Shown: piece after piece, positions 52,146 through 61,322 of the stretch
Numbering within the stretch: the first letter of the stretch is position 1
Layout: each line of letters begins with the position of its first letter
Assembly: GCA_049841275.1 (NCBI GenBank)
Contig: JASGDN010000047.1
Location: 97,173 to 161,172, forward strand
DNA length: 64,000 nucleotides
Source: JASGDN01 sp049841275
GTDB taxonomy: Bacteria > Chloroflexota > Chloroflexia > Thermomicrobiales > UBA6265
Direction: 5' to 3'
Translations under genes and position numbers: made by a program
Notes under the pieces: model-generated
Databases searched by the model: none
Told to the model about the DNA's origin: nothing
The model's input: the letters and a program-made list of their open reading frames with translations, nothing else

Positions 52146-53720
52146 GTGAGTGTCGATAACGACGTTGCAGCCGGGAACGGGCACGCCAAGGCCCGGCACC
52201 TGGCCGAGTTTCGAGAGCAGATCGCCACGCAGCACGCCGCCGCCGCAGAGAAGCAGGCCGCGAAGGGCAAGCGCAGTGCGATGGAGCGCGTGCTGGCCTT
52301 GCTCGATCCGGATACCTTCGTGGAGCTGGATTCGCTGGTGCGGCATCGCGCCACGCAGTTCGGGATGGATCGCACCCACCCGTTCGGCGACGGCCTGATT
52401 ACCGGATTCGGCGAGATCGACGGGCGAAAGGTGGCCGTCTTCTCGCAGGACTTCACGATCTTCGGCGGGTCGCTCGGCGAGGCCTACGCCGAGAAGATGG
52501 TGAAGCTGATGGATCTGGCCGAACGGTATGGCTGCCCGGTGATCGGCATCAACGATGCGGCAGGGGCCCGCATCCAGGAGGGGGTCGAGGGGCTGGCCGG
52601 ATATGGAGAGGTCTTCTTCCGGAACGTGCGCGCTTCCGGGGTAATCCCGCAAATCTCGATCATCGCCGGGCCGTGCGCGGGCGGTGCGGTCTATTCGCCC
52701 GTAATGACCGACTTCGTCTTCATGGTCGATCACATCGGGCAGATGTTCATCACCGGACCGGACGTGATCAAGACTGTCACCGGAGAAGATGTCTCCCGGG
52801 AGGAACTCGGCGGCGCGCAGACGCACATGCGGACGAGCGGCGTGGCGCACTTCGCCTCGGCCGACGAGGACGACCTGAACGAGCAGGTGCGGCTGTTGCT
52901 GTCGTTTCTGCCGTCGAACAACCTGGAGGATCCGCCGTACGTTGCACCGGATGACGATCCGCAACGCGAGGTGCCGGAGCTGGACACGATCGTGCCCGAG
53001 CTGAGCACCAAGCCGTACGACATGCACGACGTGATTGCGGCCACGCTCGACGAAGACTCGTTCTTCGAAGTGCAGGCCGAATACGCGCAGAACCTGATCG
53101 TCGGGTTCGGACGGCTCGATGGACACGCGGTCGGCATCGTCGCCAACCAGCCGGCAGTCCTGGCCGGGACGCTCGATATCGACGCCAGCACGAAGGGCGC
53201 GCGCTTCGTGCGCACCTGCGACGCCTACAACATCCCGCTCATCACGTTCGTGGATGTCCCCGGCTTCCTGCCCGGCATCGAGCAGGAGTATCGCGGCATC
53301 ATCCGGCATGGCTCGAAACTGCTCTATGCCTTCGCCGAGGCAACCGTGCCGAAGGTGACCGTCATCACGCGGAAGGCGTATGGCGGCGCCTACGTCGTGA
53401 TGTGCTCGAAGCACATCGGGGCCGACTTCAACTTCGCCTGGCCTACGGCCGAGATCGCGGTGATGGGACCGGACGCGGCGGTCGGGCTCGTCTTCCGGCG
53501 CGACCTGGCGGCCTCCGCCGATCCGGCGGCGCGGCGAAAGGAGCTGGTGAAGGAGTACGAAGACCTCTTCGCCAGTCCCTATCAGGCGGCTTCGCGCGGG
53601 TACATCGACGATGTGATCGACCCGCGCATGACGCGCCGGCGGCTCGTCGAGGTGCTGGACCTCGCCCGTTCGAAGCGGGTGGCGACACCGCGTCGCAAGC
53701 ATGGGAACATCCCGCTGTGA
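52146..53720 (+). CDS. Acyl-CoA carboxylase beta (carboxyltransferase) subunit
   Basis: A 524-residue biotin-dependent carboxyltransferase of the propionyl-/acetyl-CoA carboxylase type. Motifs: TVFSQDFT-like VAVFSQDFTIFGGSLGE (N-terminal crotonase-like lobe), GINDAAGARIQEGVEGLAGYGEVF, then FVDVPGFLPGIEQEYRGIIRHG and KAYGGAYVVMCSK, the classical signature of PccB. GTG with GGGGTGGAA upstream. Its stop overlaps the start of a small gene that looks like the epsilon subunit. The biotin-carrying alpha subunit is not in the window. Confidence 0.94.
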   Translation: MSVDNDVAAGNGHAKARHLAEFREQIATQHAAAAEKQAAKGKRSAMERVLALLDPDTFVELDSLVRHRATQFGMDRTHPFGDGLITGFGEIDGRKVAVFSQDFTIFGGSLGEAYAEKMVKLMDLAERYGCPVIGINDAAGARIQEGVEGLAGYGEVFFRNVRASGVIPQISIIAGPCAGGAVYSPVMTDFVFMVDHIGQMFITGPDVIKTVTGEDVSREELGGAQTHMRTSGVAHFASADEDDLNEQVRLLLSFLPSNNLEDPPYVAPDDDPQREVPELDTIVPELSTKPYDMHDVIAATLDEDSFFEVQAEYAQNLIVGFGRLDGHAVGIVANQPAVLAGTLDIDASTKGARFVRTCDAYNIPLITFVDVPGFLPGIEQEYRGIIRHGSKLLYAFAEATVPKVTVITRKAYGGAYVVMCSKHIGADFNFAWPTAEIAVMGPDAAVGLVFRRDLAASADPAARRKELVKEYEDLFASPYQAASRGYIDDVIDPRMTRRRLVEVLDLARSKRVATPRRKHGNIPL

Positions 53721-53944
53721 GCGGCGAATACCTCCCCGAACCGGACCTTCGCCTTGTCGTTCAGCCGGAACCGACCGACGAGGAGATGGCGGCGATCGCC
53801 AGCGCGGTCATGGTGCTGCGTCGCCAGGTGGTCGCGTCCATGGGAAGCGGAATCAGCGAGACGCCCACGCCGGTTTCGTCGCGGTGGGCAATAGCCGGTC
53901 GTCGCGAGGCGATGCGCGGCCTCGATCGGGACGAATCGCGCTGA
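53717..53944 (+). CDS. Small acyl-CoA carboxylase epsilon-like subunit
   Basis: A 75-residue protein with the look of actinobacterial AccE/PccE: acidic N-terminal half (EPDLRLVVQPEPTDEEM), helix AAIASAVMVLRRQ, Ser/Thr/Pro linker, then SRWAIAGRREAMRG, the conserved tryptophan segment. Its GTG overlaps the carboxylase stop (GTGA), so translation is coupled. In actinobacteria this subunit helps assemble the carboxylase complex; the same role here is inference. Confidence 0.78.
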   Translation: MSGEYLPEPDLRLVVQPEPTDEEMAAIASAVMVLRRQVVASMGSGISETPTPVSSRWAIAGRREAMRGLDRDESR

Positions 53945-54265
53945 GCGCCCGGCCCGGGCTGGATGTGGCTCCGTTGCTCTTGCGGAGGCCCTGGACCAGA
54001 TGAGGCGGTTGCGTCTGATTGGCGTATTGGGGATCAGCCAACCTTCAGGGTTCCACCCACCTCCGATCCAGGACGACTCCTGGGGTGGGGTAATACGCCC
54101 TTCGCGGCGTGTGCGTACTCTCAGTCGATGCACCGCCTTGTCGTTTCTGCGTTCGTCGTCGAATCAGATCCGGCTGGCTTCACGGGCTGGCCGGATCGAT
54201 GGCTGTTGACGTGAAGGATGGTGGCCGGGTGGGGGCATGCACGCCCCCACCCGGTCTTGATATGC
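53945..54265. other. Intergenic region between convergent genes
   Basis: No gene; contains the 54225 hairpin and a weaker CCAGGA-CGAC-TCCTGG hairpin near 54070. Nothing else recognised. Confidence 0.4.
54225..54254 (-). terminator. Terminator hairpin of the large surface-protein gene
   Basis: A 12-bp stem (CCGGGTGGGGGC with GCCCCCACCCGG), 6-base loop ATGCAC, ending 11 bases past the stop of the minus-strand gene. Confidence 0.65.
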
Positions 54266-57200
54266 CTACCGCCAGTGATGGCCGCGTGGCCGTTGACGGC
54301 GTGCGTTCGTCTGGCGTCCGACGGCAGCCGGCCGGGGCGCGGTGTTCCGCCGCCGGGTGTCGCTGATGCGTCGGGAAGCCAGCCGGGTGATTCCGTCACC
54401 CGGTGTGACGATCTGATCGGGCGTACGCCGGACCATGAAGGCGGTCAGGGCCGCGAGAACGGCCAGTGCTCCCAGGAGCGCCACGAGCATCGTCGTCGGG
54501 TTGCTGGTCGACGGTGTGCCGGAACCGGTCACCGGGAGAGTGTCCGCAACCGGGGCCGCAGGGCTCTGTTGCCCGCCGCTGGCGCCGCTATCGTTGCCAT
54601 TGCCCGGAGCCGTCGGGGGGACGGCCGGCGTTTCGGTTCCGCTCGGGGTTTCTGGAGTCGCAGTATTCGTCGGAACGGCGGTGGTCGTCGCGGTTGGAGC
54701 CTGGATCGCCATCAGTTCGACGGTGACGACGGTGACGCCATTCTCGATCAGATGATCGATGGATGTCACAGATGGCTGGTAGCCATCGGCTGTGATCGAC
54801 AAGGAGTACGTCCCGAGTTCGACTGGGTTGGCGATCGGAAGCTGGCTGCCGCTTGGCATGGCCGTAGCGAACGTCCCGCCCTGACCGGGGGCGACCTGGG
54901 CGGCGAAGAACGCCTCCTGTCCGGTCATGGATCTGATCGGCGCAACCTGGGACAGGAGCCAGTTGGTGCCTACCGGGATGTCTGCGCCATCCGACGTGAT
55001 GACGTACACGATCAGTGAAGTAGCCGGGACCGAGGTCGCGGTCGTCGTCGGGGATGGTTCGGACGTCGCCGTTGCGGTGGGCTGCGTCGGCTCGGTCGTG
55101 ACGGTCATGGACGGGGTCGTGGTCGCGCTTGGCGTTTCCGTACCCGTTGGGACTGTGCTGGTGGCCGTCTCGGTGACGGTCGCAGATGGGGTCTCCGTGC
55201 CGACCGGCGTTTCCGAGCCGCCTGGAACGGTGGCCGTCGTGGTCGCGGAGACGGTTGCACGTGGCGTTTCCGTGCCCGTCGGGACGGTCGAAGTGGCGGT
55301 CGTCGTTGGCACCTGGGCGGCACATCCGCCCGCAAACACCTGGGCGAGAACGTCGGCATCGATCGAGAGGCCGGATCCCAGGACGGCGGCGATCAGGTCG
55401 GGCAGACTGCTGACCGTGACGTTTCCATTGGCGTCGATCAGGTTCGCGCCAAACAGCGCGACGCAGACATCGACATCAACCGTCGGCGTTCCGGTCGGCT
55501 CTGTCGTTGCGGTCGTGGTTGCGGTTGCCGAGCTGGTCGGTTCCGTGGTGACGGTCCCGGTCGGCTCAGTCGTCGTGGTGACGGTGATCGTCGGCGTTTC
55601 GGTTCCCGCCGGAAAGGTGGTCGTGGCGGTCGGGATCGCTGCCGCACATCCACCTGCGAAGACCTGGGCGAGGACATCGGCATCGATGTCGAGTCCGGAG
55701 CCAAGCACGGCTGCGATCAAGTCGGGCAGGCTGGAGACGGTCACATTGCCATCGAGGTCGAGGAGGCCGTTGCTGAAGAGGGCAACGCAGACATCGACAT
55801 CGACGGTCGGGGTGCTGGTTGGCTCGGAGGTGACGGTGGTTGTCGGCGTTTCGGTGCCGGACGGTGTTGTTGCCGTTGCCGTGACGGTGGCGCCAGGGGT
55901 CTCCGTGCCGGATGGAACGGTCGTGGTCGCCGTCGGGGTTGCGGCGCATCCGCCGGAGAATACGAGGGCGAGGACATCGGCATCGATGGTTAGGCCGGCG
56001 TTCAGGACCGCCGTGACGAGCGCCGGCAGGCTGCCCAGCGTGACATTGCCGCTGGCATCGAGCAGGCCCGCACCGAACAGCGCGACACACACATCGATGT
56101 CGACCGTCGGGGTGCCAGTCGGGGAGGTCGTTGCGGTGCTAGTCGGCTCCGTGGTGACCGTGCCCGTAGGCTCGACGGGGGTTGTGGCGGTCGTTCCGGG
56201 CGTTTCGGTGCCGGTCGGAACGGTGGTTGTTGCAGTGGGAACCTGGGCGGCGCATCCACCGCCGAGGACCTGGGCCAGAACATCGGCATCGATCGAAAGA
56301 CCGGAGCCGAGCACGGCGGCAATCAGATCCGGAAGGCTCGCGACGGTGACGTTCCCGTTGGCGTCGATGAGATTCGCGCCAAGCAGGTCCGCGCAGACAT
56401 CGATATCGACGGTTGGCGTCGTGGTCGATTCCGTCGTGCCCGTGGCGGCAGGTGTTTCCGTGCCGGTCGGTTCGGTCGTGGTGGTGACCGTCGCGCCGGG
56501 CGTCTCGGTGCCTGCGGGTGTCGTGGCGGTTGCCGTCGGGATCTGGGCCGCGCAGCCGCCGGAGAACACGAGGGCGAGCACGTCCGCGTCGATGGTGAGG
56601 CCAGAACCGAGTACCGCGGCAATCAGGTCCGGCAAACTGCTGGCGGTGACATTGCCATCGACATCCAGGAGATTGGCGCCGAGCAGCGCGGCGCACACAT
56701 CGACGTCAACGGCTGGCGTGCTGGTGGTTTCCGTCGTGACCGTTGCACCCGGCGTTTCCGTTCCGGCGGGGACAGTCTCCGTCGTGGTGGCCGTGGCGCC
56801 TGGTGTTTCCGTCGTGGCCGGAACGGTCGTGGTGGGGGCTGGACCTTCTGCGGCGCATCCGCCACCGAAGACCTGGGCGAGCACATCCGCGTCGATCGTG
56901 AGACCCGAACCGAGCACTGCGGAGAGCAATGCCGGCAGGCTGCTCACGGTGACGTTGCCATTGGCGTCGAGCAAGCCTGCCCCGAACAGAGCAACGCAGA
57001 CATCGACATCGACGTTCGACGGGTCTGGCGTTTCCGTGGTGGCCGGAACAGTCGGTTCGGTCGTCACGGTATTCGTCGGAGCGACGGTTGCGGGAACGGT
57101 CGGTTCCACTGTCTCGGTGCCATTCGGCTCCGGGGTGACGGTCTCGGTCGGGACGACCGTTTCCGAGGGAGTCTCGGTGGCGGCTGCTTCGACGCAATCG

Positions 57201-58210
57201 TCGGCAGCGCCGAGGATCGCCACGTCCACGCAGGCATCGGCATCGACGTCGACCAGGCTGTCGTCGTCGTTGGCGCTGGCTTCGGTGGTCGGGATCGCAC
57301 AGCCTTCGGTTGCGCCGAGGACTGCGACGCCCACACAGGCGTCCACGTCGGCATCGACCAGGCTGCCGTTCGTTTCGTCGTCCGTGGCTGTCTCGGTTGG
57401 CGCGGGAGCCTGATCTTCGTTTTCGTCCCCATTGCCACCGATCGCGACATTGATCAGTGCGTCCGCATCGACGTCGATGAGCGGGGCGTTTGCAAGCGGA
57501 TCGGTCTCGACATTGGCGTCCACCGTGGTCTCGGCATCGACCGCCACGACGGGCGTTTCGACATCGCCAACGGTCACGTCCGCATCGGCGTTCGCGTCCA
57601 CATCGACGAGCGACGTGTCGTCCTGGCCGGTGTCGCCGACGGTGACATCGGTGGTCGTGGTGGCATCTGCCTCGACGAGCGAGCCGTCGCTCGAATCGCC
57701 TACGGTGACATCTGCCCCAGCGTCGATATCGGCGCCTACAAGCGGGGCATCGCTGCTGGGGTCATCGACGGTAACGCCGGTATCGACGGTGGCCTCGGCC
57801 TCCACGAGCGAGGTGTCCTCGTCCGTCTGGCTAACGGTGATGCCGACGTTCGCGTCGATCGTGGCTGCCACCACCGGCGCGTCATCCTGGCTGGTGGTGG
57901 TGTCCAGGGTCTCCGGCACGTCCACCTGAACGGTGGGCGTTTCGGTGGCGGTGAGGTCGGCATCGGCATTCACATCGACCAGCGGCTCGTCGTTGGGGTT
58001 GCCGACGGAAACATCCACGTCGGCATCGACATCGAGGTCGATGAGGCCGTCATCGCCAATGAGCGGAACGTCCTGCGCGAGCAGGGACTGGGAGCGTGTT
58101 TGGTTCGGGAGTCCGCTCGCGGCGACGGTCGCCTGCAGCACGCCGGAAAGCGCGAAGAGAGCGATGAGAACGCCGACGAGGAGGACACGAACCCGGGATG
58201 GACCGTGCAT
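54266..58210 (-). CDS. Giant repetitive secreted protein with six Cys-pair repeats and LPVTG-TM-Arg tail
   Basis: A 1314-residue exported protein of no family I know. A signal peptide (VRVLLVGVLIALFALSG) is followed by about 250 residues of Asp/Val/Ala-rich decaying repeats (DVDADVDVSVGN type, 30-residue period), two short Cys pairs, then from about 400 to 965 six copies of a 52-residue Cys-to-Cys module starting DVDVCVALFGANLI-, passing DANGNVTVSSLP and ending GGCAA, joined by Thr/Pro/Glu linkers. Near 1000-1110 lies a different domain (SLIVYVITSDGADIP, a carboxypeptidase-regulatory-like fold). LPVTG at 1225-1229, a hydrophobic helix and RR follow, but a 50-residue basic tail extends beyond, unusual for a sortase substrate. 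ATG with AGGAAG upstream. Confidence 0.82.
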   Translation of the reverse strand: MHGPSRVRVLLVGVLIALFALSGVLQATVAASGLPNQTRSQSLLAQDVPLIGDDGLIDLDVDADVDVSVGNPNDEPLVDVNADADLTATETPTVQVDVPETLDTTTSQDDAPVVAATIDANVGITVSQTDEDTSLVEAEATVDTGVTVDDPSSDAPLVGADIDAGADVTVGDSSDGSLVEADATTTTDVTVGDTGQDDTSLVDVDANADADVTVGDVETPVVAVDAETTVDANVETDPLANAPLIDVDADALINVAIGGNGDENEDQAPAPTETATDDETNGSLVDADVDACVGVAVLGATEGCAIPTTEASANDDDSLVDVDADACVDVAILGAADDCVEAAATETPSETVVPTETVTPEPNGTETVEPTVPATVAPTNTVTTEPTVPATTETPDPSNVDVDVCVALFGAGLLDANGNVTVSSLPALLSAVLGSGLTIDADVLAQVFGGGCAAEGPAPTTTVPATTETPGATATTTETVPAGTETPGATVTTETTSTPAVDVDVCAALLGANLLDVDGNVTASSLPDLIAAVLGSGLTIDADVLALVFSGGCAAQIPTATATTPAGTETPGATVTTTTEPTGTETPAATGTTESTTTPTVDIDVCADLLGANLIDANGNVTVASLPDLIAAVLGSGLSIDADVLAQVLGGGCAAQVPTATTTVPTGTETPGTTATTPVEPTGTVTTEPTSTATTSPTGTPTVDIDVCVALFGAGLLDASGNVTLGSLPALVTAVLNAGLTIDADVLALVFSGGCAATPTATTTVPSGTETPGATVTATATTPSGTETPTTTVTSEPTSTPTVDVDVCVALFSNGLLDLDGNVTVSSLPDLIAAVLGSGLDIDADVLAQVFAGGCAAAIPTATTTFPAGTETPTITVTTTTEPTGTVTTEPTSSATATTTATTEPTGTPTVDVDVCVALFGANLIDANGNVTVSSLPDLIAAVLGSGLSIDADVLAQVFAGGCAAQVPTTTATSTVPTGTETPRATVSATTTATVPGGSETPVGTETPSATVTETATSTVPTGTETPSATTTPSMTVTTEPTQPTATATSEPSPTTTATSVPATSLIVYVITSDGADIPVGTNWLLSQVAPIRSMTGQEAFFAAQVAPGQGGTFATAMPSGSQLPIANPVELGTYSLSITADGYQPSVTSIDHLIENGVTVVTVELMAIQAPTATTTAVPTNTATPETPSGTETPAVPPTAPGNGNDSGASGGQQSPAAPVADTLPVTGSGTPSTSNPTTMLVALLGALAVLAALTAFMVRRTPDQIVTPGDGITRLASRRISDTRRRNTAPRPAAVGRQTNARRQRPRGHHWR
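55317..57013 (-). repeat. Six tandem coding repeats, period about 300-325 bases
   Basis: Each unit encodes the Cys-pair module plus a Thr/Pro/Glu linker. Approximate module positions: 55317-55483, 55641-55804, 55941-56104, 56247-56410, 56552-56713 and 56847-57010. Modules are well conserved while linkers vary in length, the picture left by unequal recombination and selection on the module. Confidence 0.85.
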
Positions 58211-58345
58211 GGATGTCTTCCTGTTCTGGCTGGCGATGGGTGCCGGACAGGCCCTCAGAAGGGGCGTGCATGGGCACGAATCACCGCGGGATGGACGTGC
58301 GTCGTCTGCCTGGACATCGTGACGATGCCCGTGGCGAAGGCGCAC

Positions 58346-60358
58346 TTATCCCGGGGGAACAGGAATCGATTGGGTGATGGATGGGGGAACCTGGAGGGGG
58401 TAGGCGATCCAGCCGAGGCCCGATTCGAGATCGAGGGCAAAGGGGATCGCGAGCGCTCCGCCCGGCAGGCCGGACGATCCGGCGCCGCTGGCAGAACCGG
58501 AGCCAGTGGAGGTTGATGTCGTCAGCACGGGCGCATTCTCGCCCTGTGCCAGCAGCGGTGATGGTCCGTGGAGCGGTCCGAAGGGATCGCCAGCCGAGAC
58601 GAAAGTAGCCCGGCCCACGCTGCCGTGCGGATCGACAGGGGATTGGGCCGTGGTGGCCGGGGAGATGGATTCGCTGGCGCGCATGGCACTGCTGGCGACC
58701 TGGACCTCGATCGTCTCGCGGACCTGCGTCAGGAGGTCATCCAGCGAGGTGGTCGGGGCTGTCAGGGTCGGGCCCTGAACGGGCGCATCGGTGTAGTCGA
58801 TCGGTGTCTGCGCCGGCTTCTCGCCAGCCGGGTTCGCCGGTACCGCCGGCGTGCTGGTTGCGGCTGGAGACGGGGGCTTCGTCGCGGCCTGGGTTGGCAC
58901 AGGCGTCTCGATCTGTTGCGTCGGGGCAGGCGTCTCGACTTCCCGCGTCGGAGCCGGTGTCTCGGTGGGGGCTGGCGTCTTGACGGCTTGCGTGGGCGGT
59001 GTCACTACCGTGGTCGGATCGGATGGGTGGAGTACCTCGTCCACGACCGTTGCGACCGTCGTCTGCACGGGAGCAACGACCGTTTCCACGGCATCGTGTA
59101 CCGGTGCGGCGACCGTTGCCACAGTGTCCGTCACGGGGGCGACAACCGTGCCGACCGTGTCGACGACTGGCGCCACGGTCGTCGGGACCGCATCGGTCAC
59201 CGGTGCCACGATGGTCGCGACCGTCGTGGCTACCGGAGCGATCACATGCGTCGTTGCGGATTCGAGCGCGGGGGCGGCGATGTTGACCGCCGTTTCCACG
59301 ACCGGAGCGGCGACGGAATCGACGATGCCGGAGACATTCGTGGTGATGGTAGTGACCGGGGCGATTACCGGGTCAACCGGCAGGAGACCTGCGTCGAGTG
59401 GTGCGGCGACGGTCGCCGCCACTGACGATGAGGTTTCCGCGGCGCCGTTGGTAACCGGGGCGACGGTATTGGTCACGGCAGAGGTGACGGGCTGCACGGC
59501 ATTCGTCGTCGTTGCCGCCGCGCCGCCGACCACGGGATCGACTGGCCAGAGAACGGCTTCGACAAGGGTCGGGTCGTCCCCGTTGTCGAGGATGGACGTG
59601 ATCTGGGGAATGAGGCCCGTGCCGTCGAAGTGGCTCCTGTCCGAGGGCGCAGACGATACATTTGGCGCTTCGGTTGCGGTATCACCGGCGAGAACAGTCG
59701 AGACATCGGCCACGGTGTCGTCGAGGACCGGCGCTACTGGAGCAAGGACCGTCTCGACGGTCGTCGAGACCGGTTCGGCAACCGTGTCGGTCACCGGGGC
59801 GACTGGCTCGACTGCCGTATCCACGACGGTCGCAACCGGGGCTGCGGCTGCGTCGACGACGGTTGCCGCGGGCGCGATCACGGCGGTCTCGACCGGTTCC
59901 AGGGCGGTATCAACCACGGTGACGACCGGTTCGACTACCGTCTCCGCGACGGGGGCAACGACTTGATCGTTCACCGGATCGGTGACGCTGTCGACTACCG
60001 TGGCGACCGGTTCCACAACCGTGTCAGCCACTGGCTCCACGACGGTGTCGGCAACCGGTTCGACGACGGTATCGACCACTGGCTCCGCGACAGGAGCAAC
60101 GGGTTCCACCACCGGCTCGACGATGGGAGCGGCCGGCTCCAGCACATCATCGACGGTGTCGGTGATGGGATCGGTGATCGGGGCAAGCGGTTCGGCGACG
60201 GTCTCGACAATGCCGCCAATGATTCCGGAGCCAGTGTTGTCATCGGCAGGATCGGCGGACTGAGCCGCGACGGCCATCGCACGCACTGGTGACAGGGTTG
60301 CGATCAGCCCCAGGATCACCAGGATCTTCGTGATGAAGATACGCGTCGAACGGCTCAT
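58346..60358 (-). CDS. Secreted Val/Thr/Pro-rich repeat protein
   Basis: A 670-residue exported protein with a signal peptide (FITKILVILGLIATLSPVRAMA, about 8-30) and no known domain. From about 50 to 530 it is built of short repeats, mainly VEPVADTV and APVTDTV types with an 8-residue core, rich in Val, Thr, Pro, Asp. A Pro/Thr linker (PAPTETPAPTREVETPAPTQ) leads to a non-repetitive C-terminal region with GLGWIAYPLQVPPSITQSI. ATG with GGAG at 12 bases. It lies upstream of the LPVTG protein on the same strand, 135 bases apart, so both may be co-expressed wall-associated proteins. Confidence 0.78.
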   Translation of the reverse strand: MSRSTRIFITKILVILGLIATLSPVRAMAVAAQSADPADDNTGSGIIGGIVETVAEPLAPITDPITDTVDDVLEPAAPIVEPVVEPVAPVAEPVVDTVVEPVADTVVEPVADTVVEPVATVVDSVTDPVNDQVVAPVAETVVEPVVTVVDTALEPVETAVIAPAATVVDAAAAPVATVVDTAVEPVAPVTDTVAEPVSTTVETVLAPVAPVLDDTVADVSTVLAGDTATEAPNVSSAPSDRSHFDGTGLIPQITSILDNGDDPTLVEAVLWPVDPVVGGAAATTTNAVQPVTSAVTNTVAPVTNGAAETSSSVAATVAAPLDAGLLPVDPVIAPVTTITTNVSGIVDSVAAPVVETAVNIAAPALESATTHVIAPVATTVATIVAPVTDAVPTTVAPVVDTVGTVVAPVTDTVATVAAPVHDAVETVVAPVQTTVATVVDEVLHPSDPTTVVTPPTQAVKTPAPTETPAPTREVETPAPTQQIETPVPTQAATKPPSPAATSTPAVPANPAGEKPAQTPIDYTDAPVQGPTLTAPTTSLDDLLTQVRETIEVQVASSAMRASESISPATTAQSPVDPHGSVGRATFVSAGDPFGPLHGPSPLLAQGENAPVLTTSTSTGSGSASGAGSSGLPGGALAIPFALDLESGLGWIAYPLQVPPSITQSIPVPPG

Positions 60359-60557
60359 CCGTCTCGGTCTCCGTGCATCACAAGTGCGGTGGTGAGGGAT
60401 CCCGAAGAAACTGGTTGGTCTTGCCCAAAGGAATCGCACGATGCCGAGGCAGGATCGCCGGCTTCTTCGCCGTACCGGATTTTCAGGGTGCGCACAATCG
60501 ACGCAACAGACAGGGCCGAAGCGCGCGCAATTCCGGAACATGATCCCCAATACCAAT

Positions 60558-60586
60558 ACCCTACCGGATTGGGAAATCGAAGTCAA
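60558..60586 (-). promoter_or_regulatory. Candidate promoter of the secreted repeat-protein pair
   Basis: On the minus strand TTGACT (60581-60586) and TAGGGT (60558-60563) with 17 bases between, in the most AT-rich patch of the window, about 200 bases before the first start codon. The long leader may hold regulation. Confidence 0.4.
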
Positions 60587-60652
60587 TAGATATTATTCCT
60601 ACAAAGGCAAAAATAGTCTGAAAGGGTGCTGCGTGGCGGATGGTTGCGGGGC

Positions 60653-61246
60653 TCATGGCGCTAGCGTGATGAATGGCGCCATCTCCTTGAACGCGAGGGT
60701 GCGGATTCCTGCGGCGACCGCGCGGATCCCCGCCGTGATGCGGGGGCGATCGCGCGCCAGGGCGGATGCGTCGAGTTCGTCCTCGTCGAGCAGGTCGACG
60801 GCGGCGGCCGTGATGACGAGATCGAGGTAGAGATCCTGCCAGGTCAGCTCAAGGCCATCCTGCGTGCGCTCCAGGAACGCAGGCCAGGTCACATTCGTAT
60901 ACCAGCCCTTGTGCGTGCCGTTCGGCGCGACTACCCCGAACGTGTCGAACGGGTGCTCCGGAGAGAACCGTTCATAGAGGGTATCGCCGGGCGTGAACGT
61001 GAGTGTCCCTTGCGTCGTCTCCGGGAGGACCCACGTTGCGATCAGCGTGCGCCAGGGGCCGGGAGGATCGTCCACTGCCACGACGGCTGGATAGCGTGTC
61101 GCCTCCGAGCCGTCGATCCGCCGCTTCACCACGGTCACCGCCGTGCCCGGCACGAGTTCGTGCCAGCATGCCAGGGTTTCCGGGTCGGATGCCCAGAGGA
61201 CGGCGGGATCGTCGGCGGTGGGGAAGCGATGGAAGCGAGCGCACAT
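60653..61246 (-). CDS. DUF402 family protein (Ntdp/FomD-like)
   Basis: A 197-residue protein with the DUF402 domain, found in nucleoside tri/diphosphatases and related enzymes. Conserved signatures: ERFSPEHPFDTF, KGWYTNVTWPA, then LTWQDLYLDLVI with VDLLDEDELD, whose acidic residues bind metal. Start ATG at the MCARFHRFP residues. No clear operon partner; it precedes the phosphomannomutase gene on the map but 76 bases separate them. Confidence 0.87.
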   Translation of the reverse strand: MCARFHRFPTADDPAVLWASDPETLACWHELVPGTAVTVVKRRIDGSEATRYPAVVAVDDPPGPWRTLIATWVLPETTQGTLTFTPGDTLYERFSPEHPFDTFGVVAPNGTHKGWYTNVTWPAFLERTQDGLELTWQDLYLDLVITAAAVDLLDEDELDASALARDRPRITAGIRAVAAGIRTLAFKEMAPFITLAP

Positions 61247-61322
61247 GCAGCGACCTCCGGGAATGGGAAGGGGAGCATCGGCCTTCGGCTGACGCTCCCC
61301 TTCGGCGGTCTCGAACTGGCGA

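Noticed and set aside
55317..57013. Regularly spaced repeats as a possible CRISPR array
   Set aside because: Units are about 300 bases, stay in one reading frame and encode conserved protein modules; spacing and length are wrong for CRISPR.
55317..57013. DANGNVTVSSL loops in the Cys-pair modules as dockerin or EF-hand calcium sites
   Set aside because: Asp/Asn occupy positions 1, 3 and 5, but the glycine at position 6 and the acidic residue at 12 are not in place, and the duplicated dockerin segment is missing.
54927..57413. Long plus-strand open frame (over 800 codons) opposite the LPVTG protein gene
   Set aside because: It mirrors the antisense of a GC-rich repetitive gene; the minus-strand frame has a signal peptide, ribosome-binding site, anchored tail and terminator, while the plus-strand product is a pure Val/Ser/Thr shadow.
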